A stretch of DNA of 64,000 nt from Methylobacterium thuringiense (GTDB lineage Bacteria > Pseudomonadota > Alphaproteobacteria > Rhizobiales > Beijerinckiaceae). The stretch's first letter is position 1. Each line of letters starts with the position of its first letter. The stretch is taken from NCBI RefSeq assembly GCF_022179645.1, contig NZ_BPRA01000005.1, forward strand, positions 124,001-188,000, in the 5' to 3' direction. Positions 1-9,041 of this stretch are shown here, piece after piece. The notes beneath the pieces are model-generated. The model ran no database searches, had not been told where the DNA came from, and saw nothing but the letters and a program-made list of their open reading frames with translations. The position numbers were made by a program, and so were the translations under genes.

Positions 1-1
1 G

Positions 2-274
2 GCCTGGCTCCCGGGACCGGCCCTCCGAGGGCTTCACCGTCGGCGAGCCGCCAGCGTTCGGCGCGCGCAGGAACGAATAGTATCGGGCCCTCATCGGCGA
101 AAGCCAGCGATTCAGGGCTGGGCCGAATGCTCATGGCGTCTCGTGAAATCTATTCGCGTCGTCGAAACGCCGAATCAACAACTCGAGCGGCTCTGCATAA
201 TCTCCACGAAGCCCGAGCCGGTCGTGCGCACCCTCCAGCTGAATCGTCGCCTGATCTACGAGGCACGCAGCTGA
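2..274 (+). other. Open frame from the window edge, possible 3' end of a truncated gene
   Basis: One frame stays open from base 2 to a TGA at 272-274. The last 40 or so codons read like real protein (ending LNRRLIYEARS), while the part before that is arginine-rich and less convincing. No start can be assigned because the frame runs off the window edge. It could be a gene remnant or chance in GC-rich DNA. The rest of 1-364 shows nothing I can name, and the region serves as the upstream region of the gapR-like gene. Confidence 0.22.
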
Positions 275-364
275 AAAGGAGCGCGACCTGCTCGATCCAA
301 CTGAAATTCGTGGCGGACCTCGCATCCGCTGCCTGATCCGATCCAACGCACGGGACGAACGGAA

Positions 365-643
365 ATGAGTGAGAACCCCACGTCGAAAAGCGCCGACGTC
401 AGTTCATCCGAAGGTGTCGCGGCCGACGAACTGAGGCAGTTCATCGAGCGGATCGAAAGGCTGGAGGAAGAGAAGGCGGGCATTGGCGGCGATATCAAGG
501 AGGTCTTCCAGGAACTTCGCGGCAGGGGCTTCGACGTCAAGGCCGTGCGGACATTGATCCGCATGCGTAAGAAAGATCATAGCGAGCGCCAGGAAGAAGA
601 AGCGATCTTGGATCTCTATATGCAGGCTCTCGGCATGGTCTGA
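365..643 (+). CDS. gapR: GapR-family DNA-binding protein (DUF2312)
   Basis: The 92-residue product matches the DUF2312/GapR family in length and layout. It has a disordered Ser-rich first 18 residues, then a helical region with the [15 protein letters not shown] heptad pattern, then a basic segment around [12 protein letters not shown] and an acidic helix. GapR is known in Caulobacter as a nucleoid-associated protein that clamps overtwisted DNA ahead of replication and transcription and is widespread in alphaproteobacteria. The ATG at 365 gives the expected N terminus. It is monocistronic, with a strong hairpin terminator about 55 bases after the stop. Assignment is from family resemblance. 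Confidence 0.9.
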   Translation: MSENPTSKSADVSSSEGVAADELRQFIERIERLEEEKAGIGGDIKEVFQELRGRGFDVKAVRTLIRMRKKDHSERQEEEAILDLYMQALGMV

Positions 644-696
644 AAATGAGATTGTAAATTATTCTATATTTGAAGGCTGAAAACATTTTGGAATTG

Positions 697-739
697 GCCC
701 GGCCGATAGCAGTTGTTTGAGATCGGTCGGGCTTTGATT
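697..739 (+). terminator. Rho-independent terminator of gapR
   Basis: Arms 697-707 and 722-732 pair over 11 bases with one G-T pair and are followed by TTTGATTT. It lies about 55 bases downstream of the gapR stop, in an otherwise AT-rich gap. The remaining bases up to 1035 carry no gene I can support. Confidence 0.75.
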
Positions 740-1035
740 TGCGGTCTGACGGCGATTGCGCCATCTGGCCATGATCGTGAGGCACCTCGTCGGGAACGGA
801 TCGAACCGAAGGATGCCGGGGTGTTGCCCGTCGCATCGCGTACCGAGGCCGGGCCGCCGGGACGCGTCGCGGTGGCTTCTCGAAGCGCCTGCGAACTCAG
901 TCGGCACGGTCTTTCGCAAGAATCGGATCCATCGATAGAGAATCTTCTACTGCGGCTGCAAAACAAAGAAACAGATTTCGCCGGACCTCGGCTATATCGA
1001 TCGCATACAATATTATGCGGACGGGGTCGGCTGAC

Positions 1036-2154
1036 ATGGTCGAAGTTCTGAATCGGCGCGGTTTTCTGAAGGCGTCCACGGCTTTCGCGACGGGGGCGGC
1101 AGCCGGCTTCTCCTGCATCGAGCTCGCCAGCGCTGCCCCGATCGAGATACCGACGATCGACAGGTTGAGCCTGCGCGTCTTGATCGATTCGGCTCACGAT
1201 CAGTTCCTCAAGCCCAGCACGGTCCGGGGCGTGGTGCATCAGCCGCCCGGCAATGGCCGCGGGAGCGACTATCGCAAGGTCCTGCACAACCAGTGGGGCT
1301 TGTCCCTCTTCGTCGAATCGCAGCGCGCGGACGAGTCCCGGACGATCCTGCTCGATTTCGGCTACAGCCCCGACGCGCTCCTGAACAACATCGAGATCCT
1401 GAAGGTCGACCCGACCAAGATCGACGCCCTGATCGTGAGCCACGGCCATCACGATCATTACGGCGGCCTGACCGGATTTCTCGACAGCTATCGGGACAAG
1501 CTCGCACCCGACGTGAAGCTCTATGCCGACGGCGAGGACAATTTCTGCCACCGCGTCAGCCCGAGCGGCGTGCAGGGCCAGTTCACGGATTTCGGCCAGC
1601 TCGATCGACGCGAACTGGCCGCGCGGCGGATCACCACCGTCCTGTGCGAGACGCCGACGGTGGTGGCCGGCCACGCCTTCACCACGGGCCAGATCAAGCG
1701 CTCGTCGATCGAGCGCATCCTGCCCAACACGTTCGTGGAGCGCGGCAGCAAGGACGGCCTGGGCTGCGGTGCGAGCCACTATTCGCCGCCGGAACTGCAG
1801 GGCAAGATCCTGCCGGACGAGCACGTCCACGAGCACGCGACGTGCTTCAACATCAAGGACAAGGGGCTCGTCGTCATCAGCTCCTGCGGCCATGTCGGCA
1901 TCGTGAACTCTGTCCGGCAGGCCCAGGAGGTCTCCGGCGTGAAGAAGGTTCACGCCATCGTCGGCGGCTTCCATCTCGGGCCGGCCCCGAAGGAGTATCT
2001 CAGCCAGGTCGTCGCCGAGATCGGGAAGCTCGAGCCCGACGTCGTCATCCCGATGCATTGCAGTGGCCTGAATTTCGCGCTCGAAGCGCAGGCACAGATG
2101 CCGGCCGGCATCCTCGTTCCGACGACGGGCAGCCGGCTCACGTTCGGTGCGTAG
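1036..2154 (+). CDS. MBL-fold metallo-hydrolase with Tat-type signal (COG1237-like)
   Basis: This is a metallo-beta-lactamase-fold protein. The SHGHHDHYGG motif supplies the HxHxDH zinc ligands, and further ligand motifs appear at SSCGHVGIVN, GGFHLG and the C-terminal PMHCSGLNF. That arrangement is typical of COG1237 proteins, which resemble the aminobenzene ribofuranosyl phosphate synthase MptA; the substrate here is unknown. The N terminus has NRRGFLKAS followed by a hydrophobic stretch, a Tat export signal, so the protein is probably periplasmic. I chose the ATG at 1036 because it places the twin arginines at a normal distance; an ATG at 1015 adds seven residues. Its stop overlaps the start of the SCO1-like gene, so the two are coupled. 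Confidence 0.8.
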   Translation: MVEVLNRRGFLKASTAFATGAAAGFSCIELASAAPIEIPTIDRLSLRVLIDSAHDQFLKPSTVRGVVHQPPGNGRGSDYRKVLHNQWGLSLFVESQRADESRTILLDFGYSPDALLNNIEILKVDPTKIDALIVSHGHHDHYGGLTGFLDSYRDKLAPDVKLYADGEDNFCHRVSPSGVQGQFTDFGQLDRRELAARRITTVLCETPTVVAGHAFTTGQIKRSSIERILPNTFVERGSKDGLGCGASHYSPPELQGKILPDEHVHEHATCFNIKDKGLVVISSCGHVGIVNSVRQAQEVSGVKKVHAIVGGFHLGPAPKEYLSQVVAEIGKLEPDVVIPMHCSGLNFALEAQAQMPAGILVPTTGSRLTFGA

Positions 2155-2764
2155 CCTCGCGGCCGGTGCGGCGCTTCTGGCGGTCCTCGGCTGCCACCCG
2201 GCGCTGCCGGCATCGGGCGAGAGCCCGACCCGTCAGCGCTCCGCGGCCGAGCTGATGGACGTGCTGATGTGGAATCGCGAGCCGGTCGGCGGCCCGTTCG
2301 CGCTCGTCGATCACGAGGGCCGCCCGAGGACGGAGGCGGATGTCCGCGGCAGGCTCCTGCTCGTGTATTTCGGCTTCACGTCCTGTCCCGACATCTGCCC
2401 GACGGACCTCCAAGAGATCGCGCGGGTCCTGACCATGCTCGGGGACGAGGGCGACGCGATCCAGCCGCTCTTCGTCACGCTCGATCCCGAGCGCGACACG
2501 GTCGCCGCGCTCGCCGAGTACGTGCCGAACTTCCATCCGCGTCTGGTCGGCCTGACCGGGAGTGTCGAGAGCGTCCGCGTGGCCGCCGACGCCTACAAGG
2601 TCTTCTACGAGAAGGTCGCGCGCGCGAACGGCGAGTACACGATCGACCACTCGGCCTTCATTTATCTGATGGACCGGTCCGGCGGCTATCTCGGCTTCTT
2701 CCCGCCGGGCACCTCGGCCGAGCGGATGCTGACGATCATCCGGCCGCATCTGGCGCGGCGCTGA
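2147..2764 (+). CDS. SCO1/SenC-family lipoprotein
   Basis: A thioredoxin-like SCO1/SenC/PrrC protein of 205 residues. The copper-binding motif is SCPDICP (CxxxC) and the distal histidine lies in DHSAFIYL, so all three copper ligands of the family are present. The N terminus is a lipoprotein signal with a lipobox ending at Cys16 (VLGC), giving a membrane-anchored periplasmic protein. The GTG start overlaps the stop of the metallo-hydrolase gene by eight bases, implying translational coupling. Family members deliver copper to the CuA site of cytochrome oxidase or act as thiol-redox proteins; no oxidase gene is nearby, so the partner is unknown. Confidence 0.88.
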   Translation: MRSLAAGAALLAVLGCHPALPASGESPTRQRSAAELMDVLMWNREPVGGPFALVDHEGRPRTEADVRGRLLLVYFGFTSCPDICPTDLQEIARVLTMLGDEGDAIQPLFVTLDPERDTVAALAEYVPNFHPRLVGLTGSVESVRVAADAYKVFYEKVARANGEYTIDHSAFIYLMDRSGGYLGFFPPGTSAERMLTIIRPHLARR

Positions 2765-3010
2765 GGTCGCTGCGCTCTTGTTAGGGGATCGGTGTCGCGT
2801 GTGGTCGGCCCGGATGCCTTGAGCCCTTCGAGCAACCCCATTTCCATGGTCCTCGGGATCGCGTTCGCGATCTGAGCAGCCTCTGGATCGGATAGATGCG
2901 AAACGCGGAACGACGAGTTTCAGGGGCCGGTGTTACGCCGGAGCTGCCGAAACATCGCCAGGGCAGGGTCGGTCCCGCCGTCAAACGATCGACCACCAAG
3001 CCTGAAAACC

Positions 3011-3086
3011 TGGTGGAGCTGAGCGGGATCGAACCGCTGACCTCCGCAGTGCGATTGCGGCGCTCTCCCATCTGAGCTACAGCCCC
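3011..3086 (-). tRNA. tRNA-Ala(CGC)
   Basis: A full cloverleaf is readable on the minus strand. The seven-base acceptor stem contains the G3-U70 pair that specifies alanine, the anticodon stem CCGCA/TGCGG encloses a CGC anticodon, the T arm is intact, the discriminator is A and the CCA end is encoded. It reads GCG alanine codons, which are common in this genome. The gap 2765-3010 holds nothing I can identify. Confidence 0.95.
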
Positions 3087-3205
3087 GTCGAGGCGCCGGC
3101 CTTGTAGGCTTGGGCGCCTCGCCCTGTCAATTGCCGCAAGAGCCCGTGGCCGCCCTCCGGCGCTGCCATTGCGGGTGTGCGGGCGCGCGGAACAGCAAGC
3201 CCCGG

Positions 3206-3496
3206 ATGAACGCTCTTCTCTGGCTCTTCAACACTCTCATTCAGCTCTACATCTACATCCTGATCGCGAGCGCCGTGCTGAGCTGGCTCATCGCGTTCAA
3301 CGTGGTGAACGTGCGCAGCCCGGTGGTCTCCCAGATCGGCGACTTCCTGTATCGGGTCACGGAGCCGGTCCTGCGCCCGATCCGCAACCTGTTGCCCAAC
3401 CTCGGTGGCGTCGACGTCTCGCCGGTCATCCTCATCCTGCTGCTGCTCTTCGTGCAGAAGCTGGTGACCGACCTCGTCATCCAGGTGGCCTACTGA
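3206..3496 (+). CDS. YggT-family integral membrane protein
   Basis: A 96-residue protein with two hydrophobic segments (about residues 3-27 and 70-92) separated by a loop containing DFLYRVTEPVLRPIRNLLP, the signature of the YggT/YlmG family. Family members sit in the inner membrane and have been linked to cell division, envelope function or osmotolerance, but the biochemical role is not settled. I chose the ATG at 3206 because the first membrane segment follows at once; an upstream TTG would add 32 unrelated residues. Confidence 0.88.
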   Translation: MNALLWLFNTLIQLYIYILIASAVLSWLIAFNVVNVRSPVVSQIGDFLYRVTEPVLRPIRNLLPNLGGVDVSPVILILLLLFVQKLVTDLVIQVAY

Positions 3497-3653
3497 GAGT
3501 TTTTCGCCGGCACGCGCGCGAACGAACGTCTCCTTTTGGAGATATCGGCGTGGTCGGGCGTTGCCTGGGGACGCCGCGCCGCGACGCGTGCCAATCTTTG
3601 CGCCCTTTCCCGCGCCCCGCGCGGCCTACGCCATGTCCAGGACCACGAGACGC

Positions 3654-4700
3654 ATGAAGACCAATCCCGGCCGCTTCTTCGAGGATTTCCGCCTCGGCGA
3701 GACCATCCGCCACGCGACGCCCCGCACCGTCACCACCGGCGACGTCGCGCTCTACACGGCGCTCTACGGCCCGCGTTTCGCGGTGCAGTCTTCGGACGCC
3801 TTCGCAAAGGCGATCGGCTATCCGGCGAGCCCGCTGGACGACCTGCTCACCTTCCACGTCGTCTTCGGCAAGACCGTGCCGGACATCTCGCTGAACGCGC
3901 TGGCCAATCTCGGCTATGCCGAGGGCGGCTTCCACAGGCCGGTCTATCCGGGCGAGACGCTCTCGACGGTCTCCGAGGTCATCGGCCTCAAGGAGAGCTC
4001 GAACAAGCAGACCGGCGTGGTCTACGTGCGTTCGACCGGCTCGGATTCCGCCGGCAAGACCGTGCTGAGCTATTGCCGCTGGGTGCTCGTGCGCAAACGC
4101 GATCCCGACGCGAAGATCGCCGAGGAGCGCGTGCCGGACCTCGCCAAGGTGGTCGACCCGGCCGACCTCGCCCATTCGCTGCCGCCGCTCTCGGCCGAGG
4201 CCTACGATCTCGACCTTGCCGGCAGCCCCTATCGCTTCTCGGATTACGTGGCGGGCGAGCGCATCGACCATGTCGACGGCATGACCGTCGAGGAGGCCGA
4301 GCACCAGATCGCCACGCGGCTGTTCCAGAACACCGCCAAGGTCCATTTCGACGCGCATGCGGTGAAGGAGACCCGGTTCGGCCGGCGGCTGATCTATGGT
4401 GGCCACGTCATCTCGCTCGCCCGCGCGCTGAGCTTCAACGGCCTCGCCAACGCCTTCGCGCTCGCCGGCATCAACGCTGGACGCCACGTGGCGCCGCTGT
4501 TTGCCGGCGATACCGTCTATGCCTGGAGCGAAGTGCTGGAGACGGCCGAGCTCCCGGGCCGCACGGATATCGGCGCGTTGCGCCTGCGCACCGTCGCCAC
4601 CAAGAACCAGCCCTGCAGCAACTACCCCGACCGCCAGGGCGACGGCTACGACCCCGCCGTCATCCTCGACCTCGACTACTGGGCCTTCATGCCGCGCTGA
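3654..4700 (+). CDS. meaC: Mesaconyl-CoA hydratase (MaoC-type, ethylmalonyl-CoA pathway)
   Basis: A 348-residue double hot-dog MaoC-like hydratase. The N terminus KTNPGRFFEDFRLGETI and the segment TFHVVFGKTVPDISLNA closely resemble mesaconyl-C1-CoA hydratases (Mch/MeaC) of Rhodobacter and Methylobacterium as I recall them. The enzyme hydrates mesaconyl-CoA to beta-methylmalyl-CoA late in the ethylmalonyl-CoA pathway, which regenerates glyoxylate during C1 and C2 growth. Length fits the family. I chose the ATG at 3654 over the one at 3633 because GAGA sits just upstream and the family N terminus starts there. It stands alone, followed by a convergent permease gene. Confidence 0.82.
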   Translation: MKTNPGRFFEDFRLGETIRHATPRTVTTGDVALYTALYGPRFAVQSSDAFAKAIGYPASPLDDLLTFHVVFGKTVPDISLNALANLGYAEGGFHRPVYPGETLSTVSEVIGLKESSNKQTGVVYVRSTGSDSAGKTVLSYCRWVLVRKRDPDAKIAEERVPDLAKVVDPADLAHSLPPLSAEAYDLDLAGSPYRFSDYVAGERIDHVDGMTVEEAEHQIATRLFQNTAKVHFDAHAVKETRFGRRLIYGGHVISLARALSFNGLANAFALAGINAGRHVAPLFAGDTVYAWSEVLETAELPGRTDIGALRLRTVATKNQPCSNYPDRQGDGYDPAVILDLDYWAFMPR

Positions 4701-4710
4701 GGCCCGGACC

Positions 4711-4743
4711 CGAAAAACCGCCGGTCTGTCGAAAGGCCGGCGG
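4711..4743 (-). terminator. Terminator between meaC and the TauE-type permease
   Basis: Seven-base arms 4718-4724 and 4737-4743 (CCGCCGG/CCGGCGG) are followed, on the minus strand, by a run of five T. It sits directly after the permease stop and can also act for meaC in the other direction. Confidence 0.75.
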
Positions 4744-4744
4744 G

Positions 4745-5545
4745 TCAGAGACCGAGCGATCCGAGCACGGCGCGCCTGAGCGGGTTCGCCGGGTCGGAGA
4801 GCAGGCGTAAGGCCATCGTGCAGGCGATGACGACGAGGAGTGGGCGGATCAGGCGGGCGCCGAGTTTCACGGCCAGCGCCGATCCGGCCTGCGCGCCGAT
4901 GACGGCCCCGAGCGCCATGGCGAGGCCGACTGGCCAGACCACGACGCCTTGCGCCGCGAACAGCGCGAGGCTGCCCAGGTTGCTCGCCGCGTTGGCCAGC
5001 TTGGTATGGGCCGTGGCGCGCACCACGCCGAGCCCGAGCAGCGTCACGAAGCCGATCATGTAGAACGAGCCGGCGCCCGGCCCGAACACGCCGTCGTAGA
5101 AGCCGATTGCGGGCGCCAGCGTCAGCGCGAACAGCCGCGGCGTGATCCGGGCCGTGGCATCTGCGTTGCCGAGGCGCCTCGCGGTCGCGAAGTAGAGCGC
5201 GATGCCGACGAGCAGCAGCGGTACCATCGTGTCGAGGGCGCTTTTCGGAAGCAGGCTCACGCAGAGCGCGCCGGCGACCGAGGCAGCGCCGGCCGCGAGT
5301 GCCGCCGGGATCGCCTCCGGCCAGCGGATCAGCCCGCGGCGGGCGAAGGCGATGCTGGCGGAGACGGAGCCGCCGCTGCCCTGGAGCTTGTTGGTGGCGA
5401 TGGCGCTGACCGGATCGAGCCCGGCCAGCAGCAGGGCCGGCAAGGTCAGCAGGCCTCCGCCGCCGGCGATGGCATCGAAGCAGCCCGCGACGACGGCGAT
5501 CCCGAACAGGCCGGCGAGCGTGCCGGTGTCGACGCCGCCGATCAT
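4745..5545 (-). CDS. TauE/SafE-family (sulfite exporter-like) permease
   Basis: A 266-residue polytopic membrane protein with about eight hydrophobic segments. It carries the paired family motifs: a glycine-rich CFDAIAGGGGLLTLPALL near the N terminus, ATNKLQGS after it, and the second-half repeat FYDGVFGPGAGSF followed by HTKLANAASNLGS. This two-repeat layout defines TauE/SafE (DUF81) permeases, associated with export of sulfite, sulfoacetate or related anions. The substrate cannot be read from sequence. I prefer the ATG at 5545; an upstream start would add 23 charged residues with no membrane character. No sulfur-metabolism gene is adjacent. Confidence 0.87.
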   Translation of the reverse strand: MIGGVDTGTLAGLFGIAVVAGCFDAIAGGGGLLTLPALLLAGLDPVSAIATNKLQGSGGSVSASIAFARRGLIRWPEAIPAALAAGAASVAGALCVSLLPKSALDTMVPLLLVGIALYFATARRLGNADATARITPRLFALTLAPAIGFYDGVFGPGAGSFYMIGFVTLLGLGVVRATAHTKLANAASNLGSLALFAAQGVVVWPVGLAMALGAVIGAQAGSALAVKLGARLIRPLLVVIACTMALRLLSDPANPLRRAVLGSLGL

Positions 5546-5683
5546 GTGGAAAACCGGTCGGCTGTCTGGATTGCGCTCACGGGGATCGAGGCTCCGCGCC
5601 GGGTCGGCGCGCATGCTGTAGCTCGGGCCGTTCCGCCGGAGAACGTCGTCTCGCGCCGACGGCGACCCGCATTCTGCGCCGTC

Positions 5684-7927
5684 TCAGGATGCCTGCCGCA
5701 GATCCGCGAGCGGTAGCGCAGCCGGATGGCCGGCATCCGCGGCCAGACGGCTCGCGAACACATGCGGCTCCAGGGCCTTGCCGTACCGAAAGCCCTGGGC
5801 GAGCCGGCAGCCCATGTCACGCAAAGCCGCTTCCTGCTCGGCCGTCTTGATACCTTCCGCGATCACGTGCAGATCGAGGCCGCGCCCGATGTCGAGCATG
5901 CCCTTGACGATCGCCGCATCGAACGGGTCGGTCAGGAGATCGCGCACGAAGCTGCGGTCGATCTTGAGTTTCGTCAGCGGGAAGTTTTTGAGCGTCGAAA
6001 GCGAGGCGAAGCCGGTTCCGAAATCGTCGAAGGCGATGCCGACACCGCTCGCGTGGAGATTGCGCAGCGGCCGCAGCATGGTGTCGTCTGGCCGCAGGGC
6101 GGTGGTCTCCGTGACCTCGATCTCGATGTCGGCCGGGGCGAGGCCGTGGCGCTCCAGCGCCTCGGCGACGACCGCGTCGAGGGTGCCGGCACGCAGTTGG
6201 GCGCCGAAAAGGTTCACGGCGACGCGGGCGGCCGGAAGCCCGGAGGCGCGCCAGGCCGCCGTCTGCCGGCAGGCTTCGTCGATGGTCCACCAGCCGACGG
6301 AGAGGGCGAGGACGCTCGCCTCGATCGCCGGAAGGAACTCGCCCGGCAGCAGCAGCCCGCGCTCGGGATGGCGCCACCGGATCAGGGCTTCGGATCCGCA
6401 GATCCGGCCCGTCTCGATGTCGACCTGCGGTTGGTAGTGCAGCTCGAGTTCCCCCAGCTCCACGGCGATGCGCAGCCGGTCGAGTAGGTCGCGGCGGGCG
6501 GCCTCCGCGCTGCGCATCGCCGGCTCGAACAGCCGGAAGCAGCGGCCGCCGTCGCGGCGCGCCTGATGCAGGGCGAGGTCGGCGCTCGCCAGCACCTCCT
6601 CGGCTTCGCTGCCGTGGTTCGGCACGAGAGCTGCGCCGATGGCGACACCGACATGGAGCGGGTGGTCTCCGACCTGGATCGGCTCGGCGAAGGCCGAGAC
6701 CAGCGCCTGCGCGCAGGCCTGCGCCGCGAGCGGATCGGCGCGCCCCGGCAACAGCACGGCGAGTTCGTCGCCCTGGATCCGCGCCAGAAGGGCGCCGGCA
6801 TCGAGCCGGGCGGTGAGGCGGACGGAGAGGGCTTCGAGCAGGGCGTCGCCGATGGCGTAGCCGAGGCTGTCGTTGGCGCCGCGCAGGCCCTCGACGCCGA
6901 GCGCCAGCACCGTCGCCTCGCCGCCGCCGGCCTGGATGGCGCCGAGTTCCTCGACGACCCGGTTGCGGTTGGGCAGGCCGGAGCGCGGATCCTGGTGTGC
7001 GAGACGCAGCAGGCGGGCGTCGCGGTTGCGGCGCTCCGAGCTGTCGCGGATCACCGCGCCGATGGCGAGGCCCGCCTCGCTGCGCCAGCTCGACAGGGAC
7101 AGCTCGATCGGCAGTTCGGTACCGTCGCGCTTCACCGCCGTGACTTCGACAGACTTGCCGGCGAGCCGCGGCGTTCCGCCGGCGACCATCGCGGCCATTC
7201 CGGCGGTGTGCGGGCCGTGGAACCGGGCCGGTACGATCACGCGCACGTTGAGCCCGAGCATGGCGCCCGGTTCGTAGCCGAGCATCCGCTCGCAGGCGGG
7301 GTTGGCCAGCCTGATCGTGCCCACGCCGTCGGAGATCAGCATGGCGAATTGGCTCGCACCCATGAAGCTGTGGGCGTGATCGCGGACCGCGCCGGCGCGC
7401 CCGGCTTCGAGACGCTCCGTCGCGATCCGGGCGAGACGCTTGAGGCGCGTGCGCGCCCGTCCGGGAAAGGCCGCGCGGGGAAGCCGGTCGGCCACGGAGA
7501 GCCAGCCGAGAATGTCGCCTTTCGGGCCGAGGAGCGGAACGCCCGCGTAGAACCGGATGCCGGCCTCTCCGGTCACGACCGCATGGGTGCGGCGGAGCGG
7601 ATCAGCGAGGGCATCGTGCACGATCACGGCGCCGTCCGCTTCGATCCCGTGCGGGCAGGCGCCGCGAGCGTGGGCGAAATCGGTGAGGCCGGGCAGGCTC
7701 GCGCAGCCCCTCAGCCATTCCCGGTTGCCGCCGAGAAGCGAGATCGCGGCGATCGGCGTGTCGGCGATGTCGGCTGCGAATCCGAGCAGGCGGCCGAGAC
7801 CGAACGTGTCGCGCGGCTCGCATGTGTCGGCCGAGGCCATGCCGAGGCAGCCCGCGGGCGCCGTGGCGACCGTGTCTCGGTCCGTCGGGCCGGCCGCACC
7901 GGTTGGCCTTATCGCGTCGTCGAGCAT
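5684..7927 (-). CDS. GAF-PAS-GGDEF-EAL protein, probable c-di-GMP phosphodiesterase
   Basis: A 747-residue cytoplasmic signalling protein without membrane segments. Domains in order are GAF (about 35-175), PAS (about 190-300, with the ERMLGYEPG turn), a GGDEF domain (about 310-470) and an EAL domain (about 485-735). The cyclase signature is degenerate (QGDEL in place of GGDEF), so synthesis is unlikely. The EAL domain keeps SEALIRW, EVTET, DDFGTG, KIDRSF and the AEG glutamate, with a lysine at the usual second glutamate of AEGVET. It probably hydrolyses c-di-GMP in response to a cytosolic cue. It appears monocistronic. The gap 7928-8184 holds nothing recognisable. Confidence 0.9.
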   Translation of the reverse strand: MLDDAIRPTGAAGPTDRDTVATAPAGCLGMASADTCEPRDTFGLGRLLGFAADIADTPIAAISLLGGNREWLRGCASLPGLTDFAHARGACPHGIEADGAVIVHDALADPLRRTHAVVTGEAGIRFYAGVPLLGPKGDILGWLSVADRLPRAAFPGRARTRLKRLARIATERLEAGRAGAVRDHAHSFMGASQFAMLISDGVGTIRLANPACERMLGYEPGAMLGLNVRVIVPARFHGPHTAGMAAMVAGGTPRLAGKSVEVTAVKRDGTELPIELSLSSWRSEAGLAIGAVIRDSSERRNRDARLLRLAHQDPRSGLPNRNRVVEELGAIQAGGGEATVLALGVEGLRGANDSLGYAIGDALLEALSVRLTARLDAGALLARIQGDELAVLLPGRADPLAAQACAQALVSAFAEPIQVGDHPLHVGVAIGAALVPNHGSEAEEVLASADLALHQARRDGGRCFRLFEPAMRSAEAARRDLLDRLRIAVELGELELHYQPQVDIETGRICGSEALIRWRHPERGLLLPGEFLPAIEASVLALSVGWWTIDEACRQTAAWRASGLPAARVAVNLFGAQLRAGTLDAVVAEALERHGLAPADIEIEVTETTALRPDDTMLRPLRNLHASGVGIAFDDFGTGFASLSTLKNFPLTKLKIDRSFVRDLLTDPFDAAIVKGMLDIGRGLDLHVIAEGIKTAEQEAALRDMGCRLAQGFRYGKALEPHVFASRLAADAGHPAALPLADLRQAS

Positions 7928-8184
7928 GCGTCGGGCGATCCTCGCCGTATCTCAGCGAAACCACCTTCCCCGCGACCTGCTTTCAAAGAGTTAAGGCCCG
8001 CCACCGAATGGACGCGGCACACAGGACGAAGTCGTCGGCACTATTGTCGTCCGCGACACCTGCCGGGACACGCTAGGCCCGACCGTTTTCGGTTCCCTTC
8101 CGAGATCGCGCGACGACGCGATCCCACCGAGACCGGCGGATCCAAGCAGGTTCTTCTTGAAGCCGCCGGGTATGTCCCTGCGCG

Positions 8185-8757
8185 TCAGTTGCGCACGACC
8201 ACCTTGGTGCCGACCTTCACCCGGTCGTAGAGGTCGACGACGTCCTTGTTGGTCATGCGGATGCAGCCGGACGAGACGGCGGCGCCCATGGTCTCGGGCT
8301 CGTTCGAGCCGTGGATGCGATAGAGCGACGAGCCGAGATACATGGCGCGCGCGCCGAGCGGGTTGTCCTGGCCGCCGGCCATGTAGCGCGGCAGGTCGGG
8401 GCGCCGGGCCAGCATCTGCGACGGCGGGCGCCAGTCCGGCCATTCCTTCTTCATGGTGACGCTCTTCACGCCGGACCACGAAAAGCCCTGCCGGCCGACG
8501 CCGACGCCGTAGCGCACCGCCTCCCCGCCGGGCAGCACGTAGTAGAGCCGGCGCTCGCTCGTGGACACCACCACGGTCCCCGGCTTCTCCTTGCCGCGCC
8601 AGGCGACGGTGTCGCGCGGGATCGCCTGCGTCTTGAAGATGTTCATGAAGTCGGCGAGCGGCCCGCTGTCGAGCGGGTTGGCGCCGGCCTGGGGCGCGGA
8701 GCCCAAGCAGAGCATCGCGGCGATGGCGGCCGGTGCGATGGTGTGGCGGAAGGTCAT
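8185..8757 (-). CDS. L,D-transpeptidase (YkuD domain)
   Basis: A 190-residue exported protein. The first 25 residues form a signal peptide with cleavage likely near AGAN. The YkuD domain carries the catalytic pair His149 (YRIHGSN) and Cys165 (SSGCIRM). Enzymes of this family form 3-3 peptidoglycan cross-links or attach proteins to peptidoglycan in the periplasm. I chose the ATG at 8757 because the signal peptide starts there; the frame stays open upstream but reads as non-protein sequence. It is divergent from the small gene at 9042 across a 284-base gap. Confidence 0.88.
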   Translation of the reverse strand: MTFRHTIAPAAIAAMLCLGSAPQAGANPLDSGPLADFMNIFKTQAIPRDTVAWRGKEKPGTVVVSTSERRLYYVLPGGEAVRYGVGVGRQGFSWSGVKSVTMKKEWPDWRPPSQMLARRPDLPRYMAGGQDNPLGARAMYLGSSLYRIHGSNEPETMGAAVSSGCIRMTNKDVVDLYDRVKVGTKVVVRN

Positions 8758-9041
8758 GCCGAAACTGCTCCTCGTCGGTCCGGTGCGCGAAGCCGTCTGT
8801 CGGGGCCCTGCGCGAGCCTGTTCGGATTGGCAGTGGAGTTGGGGCGGAAGGGAGGCGCGTCTGTGCGCTTCGGGCAACAGCCTCGCGAAACCGACACGAC
8901 GCGGGACGTCCCCGTTCTCCCGACGAAGGCAGGAACGTGCCGCCCGCGCACGCGCACCGCGGTAGTTTGGTTCCCTTCCAGAATGCACGAATGTACGGAC
9001 ACAATGTCGCGGTGGATTGCGCGGAGAGAGGAATCTCCCCA

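Noticed and set aside
790-830. A GATCGAACC sequence resembling the T arm of a minus-strand tRNA
   Set aside because: No acceptor, D or anticodon arm can be formed around it.
3180-3205. An EcfG-like GGAAC element before yggT
   Set aside because: The second half is CGCT rather than CGTT and would overlap the start codon.
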